In this document: positions 10,251 to 19,276 of the stretch, in pieces
How the letters are laid out: every line of letters begins with the position of its first letter
How positions within the stretch are numbered: position 1 is the stretch's first letter
Source: Corynebacterium argentoratense DSM 44202
Lineage (GTDB): Bacteria > Actinomycetota > Actinomycetes > Mycobacteriales > Mycobacteriaceae
Length of the DNA stretch: 64,000 bases
Direction: 5' to 3'
Assembly (NCBI RefSeq): GCF_000590555.1
Contig: NC_022198.1
Span: 310,001-374,000, forward strand
The notes under the pieces: model-generated
What the model saw: the letters and a program-made list of their open reading frames with translations, nothing else
Told to the model about the DNA's origin: nothing
Databases searched by the model: none
Translations under genes and position numbers: made by a program

Positions 10251-10592
10251 GTGAACGCACCGCAAAAGATCCTCATCGTGGAGGATGACGTCGCGTTGGC
10301 TCACGCGATCAGCATCAACTTGAAGGCCCGCAGCTACGAGGTGCACACGGCCAACACGGCGTCATTAGCGCTGCGGATTGCTGGCGAATGGTCACCCGAT
10401 CTGATCCGCAACCACGGCAGCCTCGTGTCTAAAACTGGACCTACTGCATGCGGTGTGGGAGAAAACTACAACCGGGAAACCAACTATCTGCGGGTGTACT
10501 TGTTCCAACTGCGGCAGAAACTGGAGGCCGACCCCAAAAACCCACGGCACTTCATCACCTTGCCAAGCGTTGGCTACCGATTCGAGCAGTAG
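10251..10592 (+). pseudogene. kdpE: Remnant of response regulator KdpE with internal deletion and frameshifts
   Basis: The first 50 residues are a normal receiver start (KILIVEDDVALAHAISIN). After SPDLI the sequence jumps to the end of an OmpR-type DNA-binding domain (YLRVYLFQLRQKLE, then FITLPSVGYRF). Roughly 120 codons, including the phospho-acceptor Asp, are gone. Near 10437 one extra G shifts the frame, and near 10457 a missing G shifts it back. In the shifted frame the text DLLHAVW, typical of OmpR-family regulators, can be read. The ORF is open by coincidence, but the protein cannot be a working regulator. It follows the kdpD remnant by one base, as intact kdpDE pairs do. Confidence 0.8.
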
Positions 10593-10614
10593 AAGCTTTT
10601 CGAAGGGATAGGGC

Positions 10615-11067
10615 ATGGTAATGCAGTCTGGCGGACGCTCTTGCAGTAGCGGCGGTGGTGTCGGTGGCACGGTGGGCATCGACCTAGTGCACATTCCGGC
10701 TTTTGCTGGGCAGCTAGCGCAACCCGGATCCCGCTTTGAGGCAGTGTTCAGTGCAGGGGAGCTGCGACGCGCGGCGTCAGCACTCAACCGTGCGGAGCAC
10801 CTGGCGGGGCGTTGGGCCGCGAAAGAGGCCTTCATCAAGGCATGGGAGCAGGCATTGTTTGGCGCACCGCCGCCGTTGTCGCCGGAGCAAGTGGTGTGGT
10901 CGGATATTGAGGTGGTGGCTGATAGGTGGGGGAGAGTGGGCTACTGCTTAAGCGGCAGTGTTGGGCAGGCTTATACCGAGGGCGGGCTGGGGCTGCCGCG
11001 CGTGAGTATCAGCCATGATGGCGACTACGCGACAGCAGTCTGTCTTATCGCCCCCACCAGCCAATAA
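10615..11067 (+). CDS. acpS: Holo-[acyl-carrier-protein] synthase
   Basis: This 150-residue enzyme transfers the 4'-phosphopantetheine arm of CoA to an acyl carrier domain, here most likely that of FAS-I. Family motifs are GIDLVHI (about residues 20-26), with the Mg-binding Asp, FSAGE, and WAAKEAFIKA (about 65-75), with the second metal-binding Glu. SISHDGDYA lies near the end. The start ATG at 10615 has GAAGGGAT upstream; an in-frame ATG at 10621 is possible. In mycobacteria and corynebacteria acpS is next to fas. Here the kdpDE relic separates them, so acpS probably has its own promoter. Confidence 0.93.
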   Translation: MVMQSGGRSCSSGGGVGGTVGIDLVHIPAFAGQLAQPGSRFEAVFSAGELRRAASALNRAEHLAGRWAAKEAFIKAWEQALFGAPPPLSPEQVVWSDIEVVADRWGRVGYCLSGSVGQAYTEGGLGLPRVSISHDGDYATAVCLIAPTSQ

Positions 11068-11083
11068 TTTCCCGCATGATGCT

Positions 11084-12580
11084 TTAGCGCTTGCGGTACA
11101 AACCACTGCGCTGATACACCGGATCACTGGTGACCAACACACCAAGGTTACGGAAAATACCCTCATCCACAGACCCCAAAATCGTGGTGGTGTGTACATC
11201 GCAGCCGCGCAAATTCTTCAACTGATCAAGAGTAGCACGAGCATTAGCGTCGCTACCAGCAGAAACAGACAAAGCGATCAGAACCTCATCAGTGTGCAAA
11301 CGAGGATTCTTCGAACCCAAATGCGCAAGCTTCAACTCCGTAATGGGTTCGATAGATTCCTTGCTCAACAGATCCACCGCGGCGTCAATACCCGCAAGAT
11401 GCTTCAACGCGTTCAGCAACATCGCAGCCGAACAACCCAACAACGGTGACGTCTTACCAGTGATGATCGTGCCGTCCATCAACTCGATCGCAGAACCCGG
11501 AGCGCCAGTAGCTTCAGCAACATCGCGTGCCGGCTGAACAACCAAACGATCAGCAACACTAATGCCAGCCTTCGACATCACCACGGCAACGCGATTGCTC
11601 AGTGTGCTGTCCAACTCCAAGGTGCGCTCCTCCACCAGCGCCTTGAAATAGCGGCGGATAATTTCCTGCCGGGCAGCGGCCTGACACACAGCGTCATCTT
11701 CGATCGCGTAACCCGCCATGTTCACACCCATGTCAGTGGGGGACTGGTAAGGCGATGCGCCCGAGATCTCCTCCAGCAGCACCTTCAACAGTGGGAAGGT
11801 CTCGACATCGCGGTTGTAACTGGACGCCTTCTTGTCGTACGCAGCCAAGTGGAAGGGGTCGATCAAGTTGATGTCATCAAGGTCGACCGTTGCGGCCTCA
11901 TACGCCAAGTTCACCGGGTGTTCAAGAGGCAGGTTCCAGATGGGGAAGGTCTCGAACTTGGCGTAACCGACAGCAATACCCCGCTTGTGATCGTGGTACA
12001 CCTGGCTCAAACAGGTAGCCATCTTGCCTGAACCCGGGCCGGGAGCAGTGACGACCACTAGGTTGCGGGACGTTTCAACATAGTCGTTGAGGCCGAAACC
12101 TTCGTCACTGACGATGCGGCGAGTGTCGGAGGGGTAACCGTCGATGATGCGGTGCTTAGCGACCTTCAATCCCAGACGTTCGAGGCGTTCCTTGAAAGCG
12201 ATAGCGATGGCATTGGAATCCTCCAACTGAGTCATCACAATGTTTTCGACGAGGAATCCGCGCTCGCGGAAAACATCTACCAACCGCAGCACATCTTCCT
12301 CATAAGGGATGCCCAGGTCCGCACGAACCTTGTGACGCTCGAGGTCTTTAGCGTTAATGCAAATCAGGATTTCCAGCTGGTCTTTGAGCTTGTCCAGCAT
12401 GGCGATCTTGTTGTCGGGCGTGAAACCGGGCAGCACACGGGAGGCGTGCATATCGTCGAAGAGTTTCCCGCCCATCTCCAAGTAGAGCTTGCCCCCGAGC
12501 TGCTCCCGCCGAGCGAGAATGTGCTCGGACTGCATGTCAATGTACTTTTGGCGGTTAAACCCGGTGGAAGTCTGTGTCAT
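11084..12580 (-). CDS. DUF1846 family protein (UPF0371)
   Basis: This 498-residue protein belongs to the conserved UPF0371/DUF1846 family. Recognisable stretches are GFNRQKYI and LGGKLYLE near the start, [15 protein letters not shown] with a glycine-rich nucleotide-binding-like loop in the middle, and [15 protein letters not shown] text late. Its biochemical role is not established; the loop suggests nucleotide or phosphate binding. I chose ATG 12580 because the family begins [11 protein letters not shown] and a TATACT hexamer (12589-12594 on the complement) lies 8 bases before it, which suggests leaderless transcription. An upstream in-frame start would lie before that -10. It converges with acpS and is transcribed away from fasR. 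Confidence 0.85.
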   Translation of the reverse strand: MTQTSTGFNRQKYIDMQSEHILARREQLGGKLYLEMGGKLFDDMHASRVLPGFTPDNKIAMLDKLKDQLEILICINAKDLERHKVRADLGIPYEEDVLRLVDVFRERGFLVENIVMTQLEDSNAIAIAFKERLERLGLKVAKHRIIDGYPSDTRRIVSDEGFGLNDYVETSRNLVVVTAPGPGSGKMATCLSQVYHDHKRGIAVGYAKFETFPIWNLPLEHPVNLAYEAATVDLDDINLIDPFHLAAYDKKASSYNRDVETFPLLKVLLEEISGASPYQSPTDMGVNMAGYAIEDDAVCQAAARQEIIRRYFKALVEERTLELDSTLSNRVAVVMSKAGISVADRLVVQPARDVAEATGAPGSAIELMDGTIITGKTSPLLGCSAAMLLNALKHLAGIDAAVDLLSKESIEPITELKLAHLGSKNPRLHTDEVLIALSVSAGSDANARATLDQLKNLRGCDVHTTTILGSVDEGIFRNLGVLVTSDPVYQRSGLYRKR

Positions 12581-12649
12581 GTTCTGCCAGTATAGCCCTT
12601 CGAGGGGGGGTGGTTGCGGCGACATGACAACCAACCAGAAGCTGTGCAG

Positions 12650-13282
12650 TTAGCCAGTGGCCACCGCAAACAAATACGCCACAAGCATCCGCTTGATCTC
12701 CTTCACCGTGGTATCGAAGCTCGCATCCGACACCGCGCCCTCTTCCCCCTCATCACGCACAGCGAAGTTCAACAAAGAACTCACGGTGTGCACCAAAATC
12801 CCAGCCAGCTCCATCCGCTTCGACTCCGGTGCCGCAGGCGCCAGAGGCTTCATCACCGTAGCGATCAACTGAAGCATCTCTCGCTCAGTCTCCGCAGCAG
12901 TCGCGCGGGTCGCTGGAGTTGACTGAATCGCATGCCATACCGCCCGACGCGTAGGATCATCACGCCACAAACCAGCCAAGTGATCAATGAACTCATCCAA
13001 AAAGTCCGGCCATTGCAACGCCGGCACCCGCGTAGCGAAACTACGCAACTCAGACACAATGCCAGCAGCATCCTGACGATCAAGCTCGCAAATCAACACA
13101 TACTTGTTCGCGAAAAACTGATACAGCGTCCCGATGGGAACCTCAGCACGCTTCGCCACCTCATCAAAAGTGAAAGACTCAAACCCCACGTCAACAAGCA
13201 CAGTGCGAGCCGCCGCCAAAATACGGTCAAAACGCTCACGACTGCGCTGCTGAGCAGGACGACGCCGCGGAACTAAAATCAC
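12650..13282 (-). CDS. fasR: TetR-family regulator, FasR-type
   Basis: This 210-residue TetR-type repressor has a helix-turn-helix at about residues 35-60 (TFDEVAKRAEVPIGTLYQFF) and a helical ligand-binding part after it. In C. glutamicum the acyl-CoA-sensing repressor FasR, which controls fas and acc genes, is encoded next to bcp in this order. The same neighbourhood here, close to fas and acpS, supports the name. The GTG start at 13282 overlaps the bcp stop as GTGA, so the two genes are translationally coupled and probably share the bcp promoter. Assignment rests on family plus synteny; DNA targets are not proven here. Confidence 0.82.
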   Translation of the reverse strand: MILVPRRRPAQQRSRERFDRILAAARTVLVDVGFESFTFDEVAKRAEVPIGTLYQFFANKYVLICELDRQDAAGIVSELRSFATRVPALQWPDFLDEFIDHLAGLWRDDPTRRAVWHAIQSTPATRATAAETEREMLQLIATVMKPLAPAAPESKRMELAGILVHTVSSLLNFAVRDEGEEGAVSDASFDTTVKEIKRMLVAYLFAVATG

Positions 13283-13737
13283 AGGTCTAGCTCACGCAAC
13301 ACACGAGCAACATGCCCAGTGGCCTTCACGTTATACATCGCCAAAGCGATCTTGCCGTCCTCCACCAAAAAGGTGGAACGAATGACCCCTTGAACAACCT
13401 TGCCGTAATTCTTCTTCTCCCCGAAAGCGCCCCAGGCCTTCATCACGGATTTGTCCTCATCCGACAACAACGGGAAATTTAACTCTTGATTGTCGCGGAA
13501 CTTCGCAAGTGCTGGAACCTTGTCCGGCGAAATGCCGACAACATCCACCGCGGCGTCATTAAGCTGAGACAACGCGTCGCGGAAATCGCACGCTTCCTTC
13601 GTGCACCCAGGCGTGGATGCCTTCGGATAGAAATAAACAAGCACGCGCCCGAAATCAGACAGGCTTACCTGTGAACCATCATCGGCAGGCAGGGTAAACG
13701 CGGGGGCAATATCACCAATGGCCAAACGCTCAGACAT
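13279..13737 (-). CDS. bcp: Peroxiredoxin, Bcp/PrxQ type
   Basis: This is a thiol peroxidase of 152 residues that reduces hydroperoxides. The peroxidatic Cys45 lies in STPGCTKEAC and Cys50 is the usual nearby resolving cysteine. The FYPKAS and SVMKAWGAFGEKK segments are typical of the PrxQ subfamily. I chose ATG 13737, because the GTG at 13743 lies just after a TACAGT hexamer (complement of 13745-13750) that is 7 bases before the ATG and suggests a leaderless transcript. It is first in a bcp-fasR operon and divergent from the DUF3618 gene. Confidence 0.93.
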   Translation of the reverse strand: MSERLAIGDIAPAFTLPADDGSQVSLSDFGRVLVYFYPKASTPGCTKEACDFRDALSQLNDAAVDVVGISPDKVPALAKFRDNQELNFPLLSDEDKSVMKAWGAFGEKKNYGKVVQGVIRSTFLVEDGKIALAMYNVKATGHVARVLRELDL

Positions 13738-13802
13738 GCCCACTACTGTACCTGGCTGTTAGGATGGGTGCGTTAACAGTAAACAAAAGGAGCACTGCAC
13801 CA

Positions 13803-14081
13803 ATGGCACGCGACATTAACGACATCCAACGCGACATCGAACGCACCCGCAACCAGCTGGCTAGCACCCTCGACCAACTCGCCGAACGCGGCAAGCCCGC
13901 CAACCTGGTTGAAGACGCAAAAACCAGCGCAGCTGAAAAGCTCAAGGACCCCAAGGTTCAGGCCATCGTCGCAGGCGTGACCGCTGTTGTGGTCGCAGGC
14001 ATCGCATTCAGCATCTCCCGCAGCCGCAAGCGCAACAAAGAGCTCAAGGCCATCAAGAAGTACCTGGAAGAGCGCAAGTAA
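13803..14081 (+). CDS. DUF3618 family membrane protein
   Basis: This 92-residue protein begins MARDINDIQRDIERTRNQL, the hallmark of DUF3618, a helical N-terminal part predicted to coil. One transmembrane segment follows at about residues 57-75 (VQAIVAGVTAVVVAGIAF), then a basic tail. The function is unknown. The ATG at 13803 follows AAAGGAG with normal spacing. Homologues stand divergent to bcp in C. glutamicum, as here, and share its promoter region. Confidence 0.88.
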   Translation: MARDINDIQRDIERTRNQLASTLDQLAERGKPANLVEDAKTSAAEKLKDPKVQAIVAGVTAVVVAGIAFSISRSRKRNKELKAIKKYLEERK

Positions 14082-14100
14082 AACGCCCTCCACACACGAA

Positions 14101-14132
14101 AAACCCCTTGGTTCACAACCAAGGGGTTTCTT
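14101..14132. terminator. Bidirectional terminator
   Basis: A perfect 13-bp hairpin (14101-14113/14117-14129, loop 3 nt) has T runs on either strand. It lies between the convergent DUF3618 gene and the L,D-transpeptidase gene. Confidence 0.9.
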
Positions 14133-14140
14133 CATGCCCG

Positions 14141-15310
14141 CTAGTCGTCGGCGTTACCGGCACTCCACTCCGCCCACGGGATATTCCAGTCCCCCAAACC
14201 GTCATAGCCAGAAAGGGTGCCACCAATGGTGTTCTTGACGATCACAGGATCACCACGCTTCATGTTGTTGAAGAACCATTGCGCATTGTCCGTGGACACA
14301 TTGAGGCAGCCGTGCGAGGTGTTCTGGCTACCCTGTGCCCACACGGACCACGGTGCAGCATGGACGTAGATACCGGACCACGACATCTGGGTCGCAAACT
14401 TCACATCGGTGCGGTACCCGTCCGGAGCGTCGATGGCCAAGCCGTAGGTGGAGGAGTCCATGATCAGATCCGCATTACGGTCGCCAACAACGTAGGTGCC
14501 ATTGGGGGTGGGGAACTTCGCCGACCCCATAGACGTGGGCATCGTCTTGATAACTTCACCGTTGCGGGTGACCGTAATCTGCTTCGTGTTGTCGTCAGCG
14601 GTGGCGATGACTGCGTCACCAATCGTGAAGTTGGTGTGATTGTCGCCGTCACCGTAGATGCCGCCGCCCAAGTTCGCGCCATAGGCCTTCACATCAACAT
14701 CGACCGTGGTGCCGGGCGTCCAAAAGTCTTTCGGGCGCCAGCGCAGCTCCTGATCGTTCAACCAGTAGAAAGCGCCCTCCACCGGCGGGTTGGTGGTGAT
14801 GCTGACGGTGTCCTGGGCAGCCTTCCGATCAACAATGGACTGGGTGAAGTGAATGCTGATCACCTGGCCAATGCCGACCGTGGAATCGGCAAGGGGGGAC
14901 AGATAAGCGTCAGCGACAGCTGCCGGTTCCGTCGTGGAGAACTCGATAGTGGAGGTTCCGCCCTCAGTATCATGCGCGACGATGGTGTACGTGCGGTAGA
15001 AACCCAAGGGCTCGTCCGTCGTCCAGCTCTTCTTGTCCGCGCTCAGCTTGGACTCGATGACCTTGCCGTCCTGATTGGTCATGGTGACGTCCGACAACGT
15101 GCCCGACAAGGCCTTGACTGTAATGGGCTCGGCGGGGTTGACGTCTGTCTCGCCGTTGTCCACAGATGCGACGGGAGGAAGCTTCTTTTCAGAAGAAGCT
15201 GCGGCGGCTTCTTCTTGGGAGCCCCGATCGATGGTGCAGCCAGCCAGAACGAGCATGGCGCATGTGAGTGCCGCTGCGATGGCTGGGCGTGATCGATTAA
15301 AAAACTTCAC
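14141..15310 (-). CDS. L,D-transpeptidase lipoprotein with Ig-like domains
   Basis: This 389-residue secreted enzyme cross-links peptidoglycan (3-3 links) or attaches proteins to it. A signal peptide ends in the lipobox LVLAGC near residue 25. Two Ig-like segments follow (about 50-135 and 140-240). The YkuD catalytic domain then has the motif SHGCLNVS, with catalytic Cys335 and the preceding His. It resembles mycobacterial LdtMt2-type proteins and the C. glutamicum lipoprotein often called LppS. I chose GTG 15310 since GGGAAG lies 8 bases upstream; the upstream ATG at 15343 lacks a site. Confidence 0.92.
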   Translation of the reverse strand: MKFFNRSRPAIAAALTCAMLVLAGCTIDRGSQEEAAAASSEKKLPPVASVDNGETDVNPAEPITVKALSGTLSDVTMTNQDGKVIESKLSADKKSWTTDEPLGFYRTYTIVAHDTEGGTSTIEFSTTEPAAVADAYLSPLADSTVGIGQVISIHFTQSIVDRKAAQDTVSITTNPPVEGAFYWLNDQELRWRPKDFWTPGTTVDVDVKAYGANLGGGIYGDGDNHTNFTIGDAVIATADDNTKQITVTRNGEVIKTMPTSMGSAKFPTPNGTYVVGDRNADLIMDSSTYGLAIDAPDGYRTDVKFATQMSWSGIYVHAAPWSVWAQGSQNTSHGCLNVSTDNAQWFFNNMKRGDPVIVKNTIGGTLSGYDGLGDWNIPWAEWSAGNADD

Positions 15311-15505
15311 TCGCTGAACTTCCCGGTTGTGAATGAAAAACATCAGATTCTGACTCTACACCCGACTTGCTACAGGCAGGGGGTCGAAAGGGCTGCCGGT
15401 TGGAAACAATGGCGTTCCAAAACGATTTCGAAACGATAACGCGCGCAGTAGTGGCCAAACTGAACGAATTAAAACCCGGGCAAAGTGTACTTTGACCTGC
15501 TGATT

Positions 15506-15533
15506 TTGCAACATCGCGAAAGGTGCGTAATAT
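15506..15533 (+). promoter_or_regulatory. Probable promoter of tRNA-Lys
   Basis: TTGCAA (15506-15511) and TAATAT (15528-15533) are separated by 16 bases and lie about 50 bases before the tRNA. They resemble a housekeeping sigma promoter. This 270-base gap also holds an inverted TTGGAA/TTCCAA pair near 15400 that I cannot explain. Confidence 0.5.
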
Positions 15534-15582
15534 ATCTCTTCGTTGCCAGCACGGCAGCGAACGAAAGCAAGTAATTGCTTGA

Positions 15583-15655
<73 letters not shown>

Positions 15656-15660
15656 CTTTT

Positions 15661-15700
15661 ATCCCCTGACCAGGAAATATTCCCGGTTAGGGGATTTTTT
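15661..15700 (+). terminator. Terminator after tRNA-Lys
   Basis: ATCCCCTGACC pairs with GGTTAGGGGAT (one G-T pair), followed by TTTTTT. Confidence 0.85.
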
Positions 15701-15774
15701 ATATGTCGAAAATCATAGTTTTGGCCCTGGTTTTTGGCATCAGTTTGGTGGGGTGGGGTTCTGTTCACACACAA

Positions 15775-15810
15775 AAATGCCCCGTGTTGGAAAACCAACA
15801 CGGGGCATTT
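15775..15810 (-). terminator. Terminator after tRNA-His
   Basis: A perfect 16-bp hairpin has a TTTT loop on the minus strand, followed there by a T run. It lies seven bases past the tRNA end. Confidence 0.85.
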
Positions 15811-15817
15811 CAATCGG

Positions 15818-15891
15818 GGTGGCTGACGGGGCTCGAACCCGCGACACCCAGGATCACAACCTGGTGCTCTACCAGCTGAACTACAGCCACC
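15818..15891 (-). tRNA. tRNA-His (anticodon GUG)
   Basis: On the minus strand the acceptor arms GTGGCTG and CAGCCAC pair. An extra G at -1 faces discriminator C, the hallmark of histidine tRNAs. The anticodon GTG sits in CAGGTTGTGATCCTG and the T arm contains GGTTCGAGCCC. Confidence 0.96.
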
Positions 15892-15924
15892 ATCGCTAGC
15901 TTTTTCAAGCAGCGGTTTTACATA

Positions 15925-16533
15925 CTAGTTGGGTTCCGCACTTTTAACAAAACCGCTGGCTATACGCTCCGCATACTCCTTAGAAGGGCCCGGCTGCGGA
16001 ACAAAAACAGCCGCGCGATAGTACTCAAGCTCCTTGATCGACTCTTGAATATCCTGCAGCGCACGGTGGGTCATCCCCTTAGGCGGTTGCGAGTAGTACA
16101 CCTGCGGGTACCAACGACGTGCCAACTCCTTAATGCTGGAGACATCGACCATGCGGTAATGCAGGGCCTTATCTAAGCGGGGCATAAACGCTCGGATGAA
16201 TGATCGGTCCGTGGCAATAGAATTGCCCGCCAAGGGAGCAGCACCAGAGCAGTGCTGCTCAATAAGCGCCAAAACGGCGTCCTCTGCTTGCTCGAGCGTC
16301 GTGGTGGACACTCGGATCTCGTCAACCAAACCACTAGAGGTGTGCATATTGGTGACAAAGTCGTCCATCTCCGCGAGCTGCTCATCAGTAGCGTGAACAA
16401 CAAGATCGATGCCTTCCCCCAGCGGGTTGAGGTCCCCATCGGTAACGATGGCGGCAACCTCCACAATCACATGCCGGGAGGTATCCAGGCCGGTCATCTC
16501 CAGATCAACCCACACAAGACGGTTGTTATCCAT
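15925..16533 (-). CDS. orn: Oligoribonuclease
   Basis: This 202-residue DEDDh 3'-5' exoribonuclease degrades the last 2-5 nucleotides of RNA, including linear cyclic-dinucleotide products such as pGpG. The first catalytic acids are in [10 protein letters not shown] (residues 8-17). [10 protein letters not shown] carries the next Asp. [17 protein letters not shown] includes the conserved His and Asp. The length is normal. It follows cmrA by five bases on the same strand, so the two probably form an operon; the same pairing is known in mycobacteria (Rv2509 near orn). Confidence 0.95.
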   Translation of the reverse strand: MDNNRLVWVDLEMTGLDTSRHVIVEVAAIVTDGDLNPLGEGIDLVVHATDEQLAEMDDFVTNMHTSSGLVDEIRVSTTTLEQAEDAVLALIEQHCSGAAPLAGNSIATDRSFIRAFMPRLDKALHYRMVDVSSIKELARRWYPQVYYSQPPKGMTHRALQDIQESIKELEYYRAAVFVPQPGPSKEYAERIASGFVKSAEPN

Positions 16534-16538
16534 CGCTG

Positions 16539-17327
16539 TTATTCACCCATTTTCGCGTAGAAGGAACCAATCAGAGGGGCGCTAAGCGCCGTCGGTAACG
16601 CACGTCCAACAAGGCTGCCGAACTTCGACAGCGGGCCAGGAACAACACGGCGCTTATTGGCAGACATCGCCCGCAGAGTCTCCTGGGAACAAGACTCATA
16701 GGTCGTCCACAAAAAGTCCGGAACAACCTTGTCGACGATCGACTGCTGCTCCTCCGGAATGTGCGCCTCACGCACCGGCCCTGGTGCCAGCAAAGTGCAA
16801 TGCACACCCGTGCCCTGCAGCTCGTAGTGCAAAGCCTCCGTGAACGCATTCACACCGGCTTTCGTAAAGATGTAGGTGGCGTTATTGGGTATCACCACAT
16901 CACCAGCAGCCGAACCAACATTGCAGATAGCCCCCTTACCCCGCTCAAGCATCTGAGGCAGAACAGCACGCGTAGCCTCAAACACCGCCGAAGCATTGAG
17001 CTCAAACTGCTGGGTTTCATACCCCCAGTCTTGCTTCATAAAAGGACCAAAGCTAGCAATACCAGCAGAATTAACCAACACAGCCACATCAGTAGTGCGC
17101 AGGTACTCATTGAACTGCTCACGCTGAGCAGGGTCCGACAAATCACAAGGGAACACCTCGGGCGAACCCGGCAACTCAGCCGCGAACTCCTCCAGCACGT
17201 TACGTCGGCGAGCGACCACCGTGACGTCATAACCCAAATGGGCCAAATCCCGCGCCATCGCCATGCCAATGCCCTGCGATGCGCCAGTAACAACCGCTCT
17301 GCCAGTACTTAAAGGTGGAAGTGCCAT
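16539..17327 (-). CDS. cmrA: Short-chain reductase, mycolate reductase CmrA type
   Basis: This 262-residue NAD(P)H reductase matches the family that reduces the 3-oxo group of the freshly condensed mycolate precursor in corynebacteria and mycobacteria. The cofactor loop is TGASQGIG (about residues 15-22), followed by NSAG, the catalytic Ser in VGSAAG and the YIFTK (YxxxK) pair. The C-terminal tail beyond the Rossmann core is hydrophobic. I chose ATG 17327 over GTG 17336, because the GTG overlaps a TATTGT -10-like hexamer 7 bases before the ATG. Linkage to orn fits the assignment. Proof of substrate is lacking. Confidence 0.85.
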   Translation of the reverse strand: MALPPLSTGRAVVTGASQGIGMAMARDLAHLGYDVTVVARRRNVLEEFAAELPGSPEVFPCDLSDPAQREQFNEYLRTTDVAVLVNSAGIASFGPFMKQDWGYETQQFELNASAVFEATRAVLPQMLERGKGAICNVGSAAGDVVIPNNATYIFTKAGVNAFTEALHYELQGTGVHCTLLAPGPVREAHIPEEQQSIVDKVVPDFLWTTYESCSQETLRAMSANKRRVVPGPLSKFGSLVGRALPTALSAPLIGSFYAKMGE

Positions 17328-17346
17328 GCTGACCACAATACCGGCG

Positions 17347-17745
17347 TTACGCCAGCAACGTCTCTACACAAGCGGGATCGCAATCCGACAGCAGCGTCCG
17401 GCAGCGGTCGTATTCCGCATCCTCACCAATCGCCTGAGCACACAACGCCAACTGGGCAATCGCCAACAACACCCCACGGTTAGGCTCATGTGACCACGGC
17501 ACCGAGCCAAAACCCTTCCACCCATTAGCACGCAGCGCATCCAGCCCCCGGTGGTACCCCGTGCGAGCAAAAGCATAGGCCTGAACATCCTCGCCCTCAG
17601 CACGAGCCTGCTCCGCCAAACGCGCCCACACCAATGATGACGTCGGGTGCGTGCGGGCAACAGCGACCGGCGCGGCGTCATCAAGCACAGACGCAGCAGG
17701 ATCAACGGGCAACTTCACGGGCGGGGGAGCAAGGAAATCCTTCAT
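17347..17745 (-). CDS. DUF3151 family protein
   Basis: This 132-residue soluble protein has the DUF3151 features: an N-terminal PPPVKLPV segment, HPTSSLVWARLAE, YAFARTGYHRGLDALR and GWKGFGSVPWSHEPN. Its function is unknown; the helix-rich text resembles a degenerate TPR. ATG 17745 follows TATACT by 8 bases, so the mRNA is probably leaderless; the longer upstream frame would start before the promoter. It lies 19 bases upstream of cmrA on the same strand. In other actinobacteria this family is usually beside the aldolase gene fba, so the present position is less common. Confidence 0.85.
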   Translation of the reverse strand: MKDFLAPPPVKLPVDPAASVLDDAAPVAVARTHPTSSLVWARLAEQARAEGEDVQAYAFARTGYHRGLDALRANGWKGFGSVPWSHEPNRGVLLAIAQLALCAQAIGEDAEYDRCRTLLSDCDPACVETLLA

Positions 17746-17934
17746 AGCTTGAAAGTATAGGTGGCCCTGGCAAAGCACCGCCCAGCGACGCACACACCAC
17801 AGCCTAAGGGCTAGATTCGGATCACACCTTGAAAACCGCACCCGGGCACCAACCCACGCGGGCAGAAGGCAGCGCGCCGGACACCCCCAGCGCGCTCCAA
17901 CGTTTCAAGCACACGACTTTGTAGGAGAACCCTC

Positions 17935-18012
17935 ATGAACGAACCCAACCAGCTACCCGACACCACCACCGCAGGGTTCGACATGAACCTCACCGCGAAG
18001 ACAAAGGCCTAA
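17935..18012 (+). CDS. Small ORF, 25 residues, unknown
   Basis: An ATG at 17935 is preceded by AGGAG (17923-17927) at ideal 7-base spacing and opens a 25-codon frame ending TAA. The product begins MNEPNQLPDTTT and has no membrane segment. It stands alone between the divergent DUF3151 gene and the convergent lipoprotein gene. It could be a genuine small protein, a leader peptide, or the remnant of a lost gene. No terminator or further reading frame follows on this strand. Confidence 0.45.
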   Translation: MNEPNQLPDTTTAGFDMNLTAKTKA

Positions 18013-18025
18013 ACACTCAGGCCGT

Positions 18026-19252
18026 CTAGTCCGCCCACTCAACCCACACTGCGCGGTCAATCGGCAAGTCGGCGCCACCTTCGACGGGCAACGTCCAAGT
18101 GGCATCGACCTTATTGACCGCCGGGTAACCGCGGCTATCCAGCCACTTCAGCTTGCCACCCGAGGCAGAATTCACCCCGACCCAGCGGCCATCAACCTTG
18201 CTGGCCAGCTGGTAAGGATCAAAGGGCCCGGGGTTGGGGGCCGTGGAATCGATAAACTCCCCACTGAACGGCAGCTGCTGTAACTCCCCGGTCGCAGCGT
18301 TTTTAATGCATGTCACCGCATTCGGCGCATTATCCACGCACGCCATGTTGGACGCCGGGTTATTCTTCTGGCCACACACCAACATGTCCGCCGGCACACC
18401 GGAAATACCCGTATTGCGGCTGCAGACCACAGGCGCAGACTCCATCGCCGACGTCAACGTCCAATCCGTCGACACCTGACCTGCACGATTAAACGGCGTC
18501 ACCGTGTAGAAGAACGTCCGGTGCCCTTCCTCCTGGCCATCAGCCTGCTGCGCAAGCTTCGACACAGCACCCGGCTGGGCGACCGGCATATCTGACACAT
18601 TCACGTATGAACCTCCACCCAAGGCCTCCGGCTGGAAGAGGGTTGGCGGATTATTGTTACCCTCAGCCTTTAAAATCGCCGGGATAAGAGCAATGCCCGT
18701 CACTGAATCCTCATTGGTCTGCACCAACAATGTCGAGTTGTCGTTGGCGTACAACCGGGTCGGCTGATCCAACATCAGCGTCCAGCTCGGATCAGGTAGC
18801 GCCGCGTCAACCTCGCTGAGCGGGGAACCGATGTGGATCCCCGAATCCGTCGCGGCGTCATCACTATCAGCCTCGATGCGCACCAGGGCGTCATCAACGA
18901 AAAACAGCGTGAAACCGCCGAATGTCGTGGACGTCAGCGTGCCCTCCGGTGGGCATAGCTCGTCCGCGCACACGGGCTCTTTGGCAGGCTTGGGCTCCTT
19001 CAGGTCATGTTTCTTAATGACGTCGCGGGCCTTGTCGCCCAGCGCAATGTCGCCCAACCCGGTGGCGCTGAGTTTCGGGTGCTGTGAGTCCTCTGACTTG
19101 TTCGAAGCCTTGGCAGGGGAGTCGGCTGCCGTGCTGCTGGAACTATCAGAGGCCGCGGGGGAATCCTCGGCAGTGTCGTTCGAACAAGCAGTCACAGCGC
19201 CCAAGAGCACAAGGGGGGTGACTAACAATGCAGATGCAGCAGAAAATCTCAT
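18026..19252 (-). CDS. Secreted lipoprotein, unknown function
   Basis: This 408-residue protein has a signal peptide ending in a lipobox-like VTAC near residue 23. A Ser/Ala/Asp-rich linker follows, and then the main body. At about residues 60-155 a module reads IALGDKARDVIKKH, FGGFTLFFVDDALVRIEAD and IHIGSPLSEVDAAL. The same pattern recurs in the next gene. The C-terminal half has several Cys (CSRN, VCGQ, ACVD, TCIK) that may form disulfides. I do not recognise a named family. ATG 19252 follows TAGGTT by 7 bases. It converges on the small ORF at 17935. Confidence 0.75.
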   Translation of the reverse strand: MRFSAASALLVTPLVLLGAVTACSNDTAEDSPAASDSSSSTAADSPAKASNKSEDSQHPKLSATGLGDIALGDKARDVIKKHDLKEPKPAKEPVCADELCPPEGTLTSTTFGGFTLFFVDDALVRIEADSDDAATDSGIHIGSPLSEVDAALPDPSWTLMLDQPTRLYANDNSTLLVQTNEDSVTGIALIPAILKAEGNNNPPTLFQPEALGGGSYVNVSDMPVAQPGAVSKLAQQADGQEEGHRTFFYTVTPFNRAGQVSTDWTLTSAMESAPVVCSRNTGISGVPADMLVCGQKNNPASNMACVDNAPNAVTCIKNAATGELQQLPFSGEFIDSTAPNPGPFDPYQLASKVDGRWVGVNSASGGKLKWLDSRGYPAVNKVDATWTLPVEGGADLPIDRAVWVEWAD

Positions 19253-19276
19253 GCCGCCCAACCTACCAGCGGTTGT

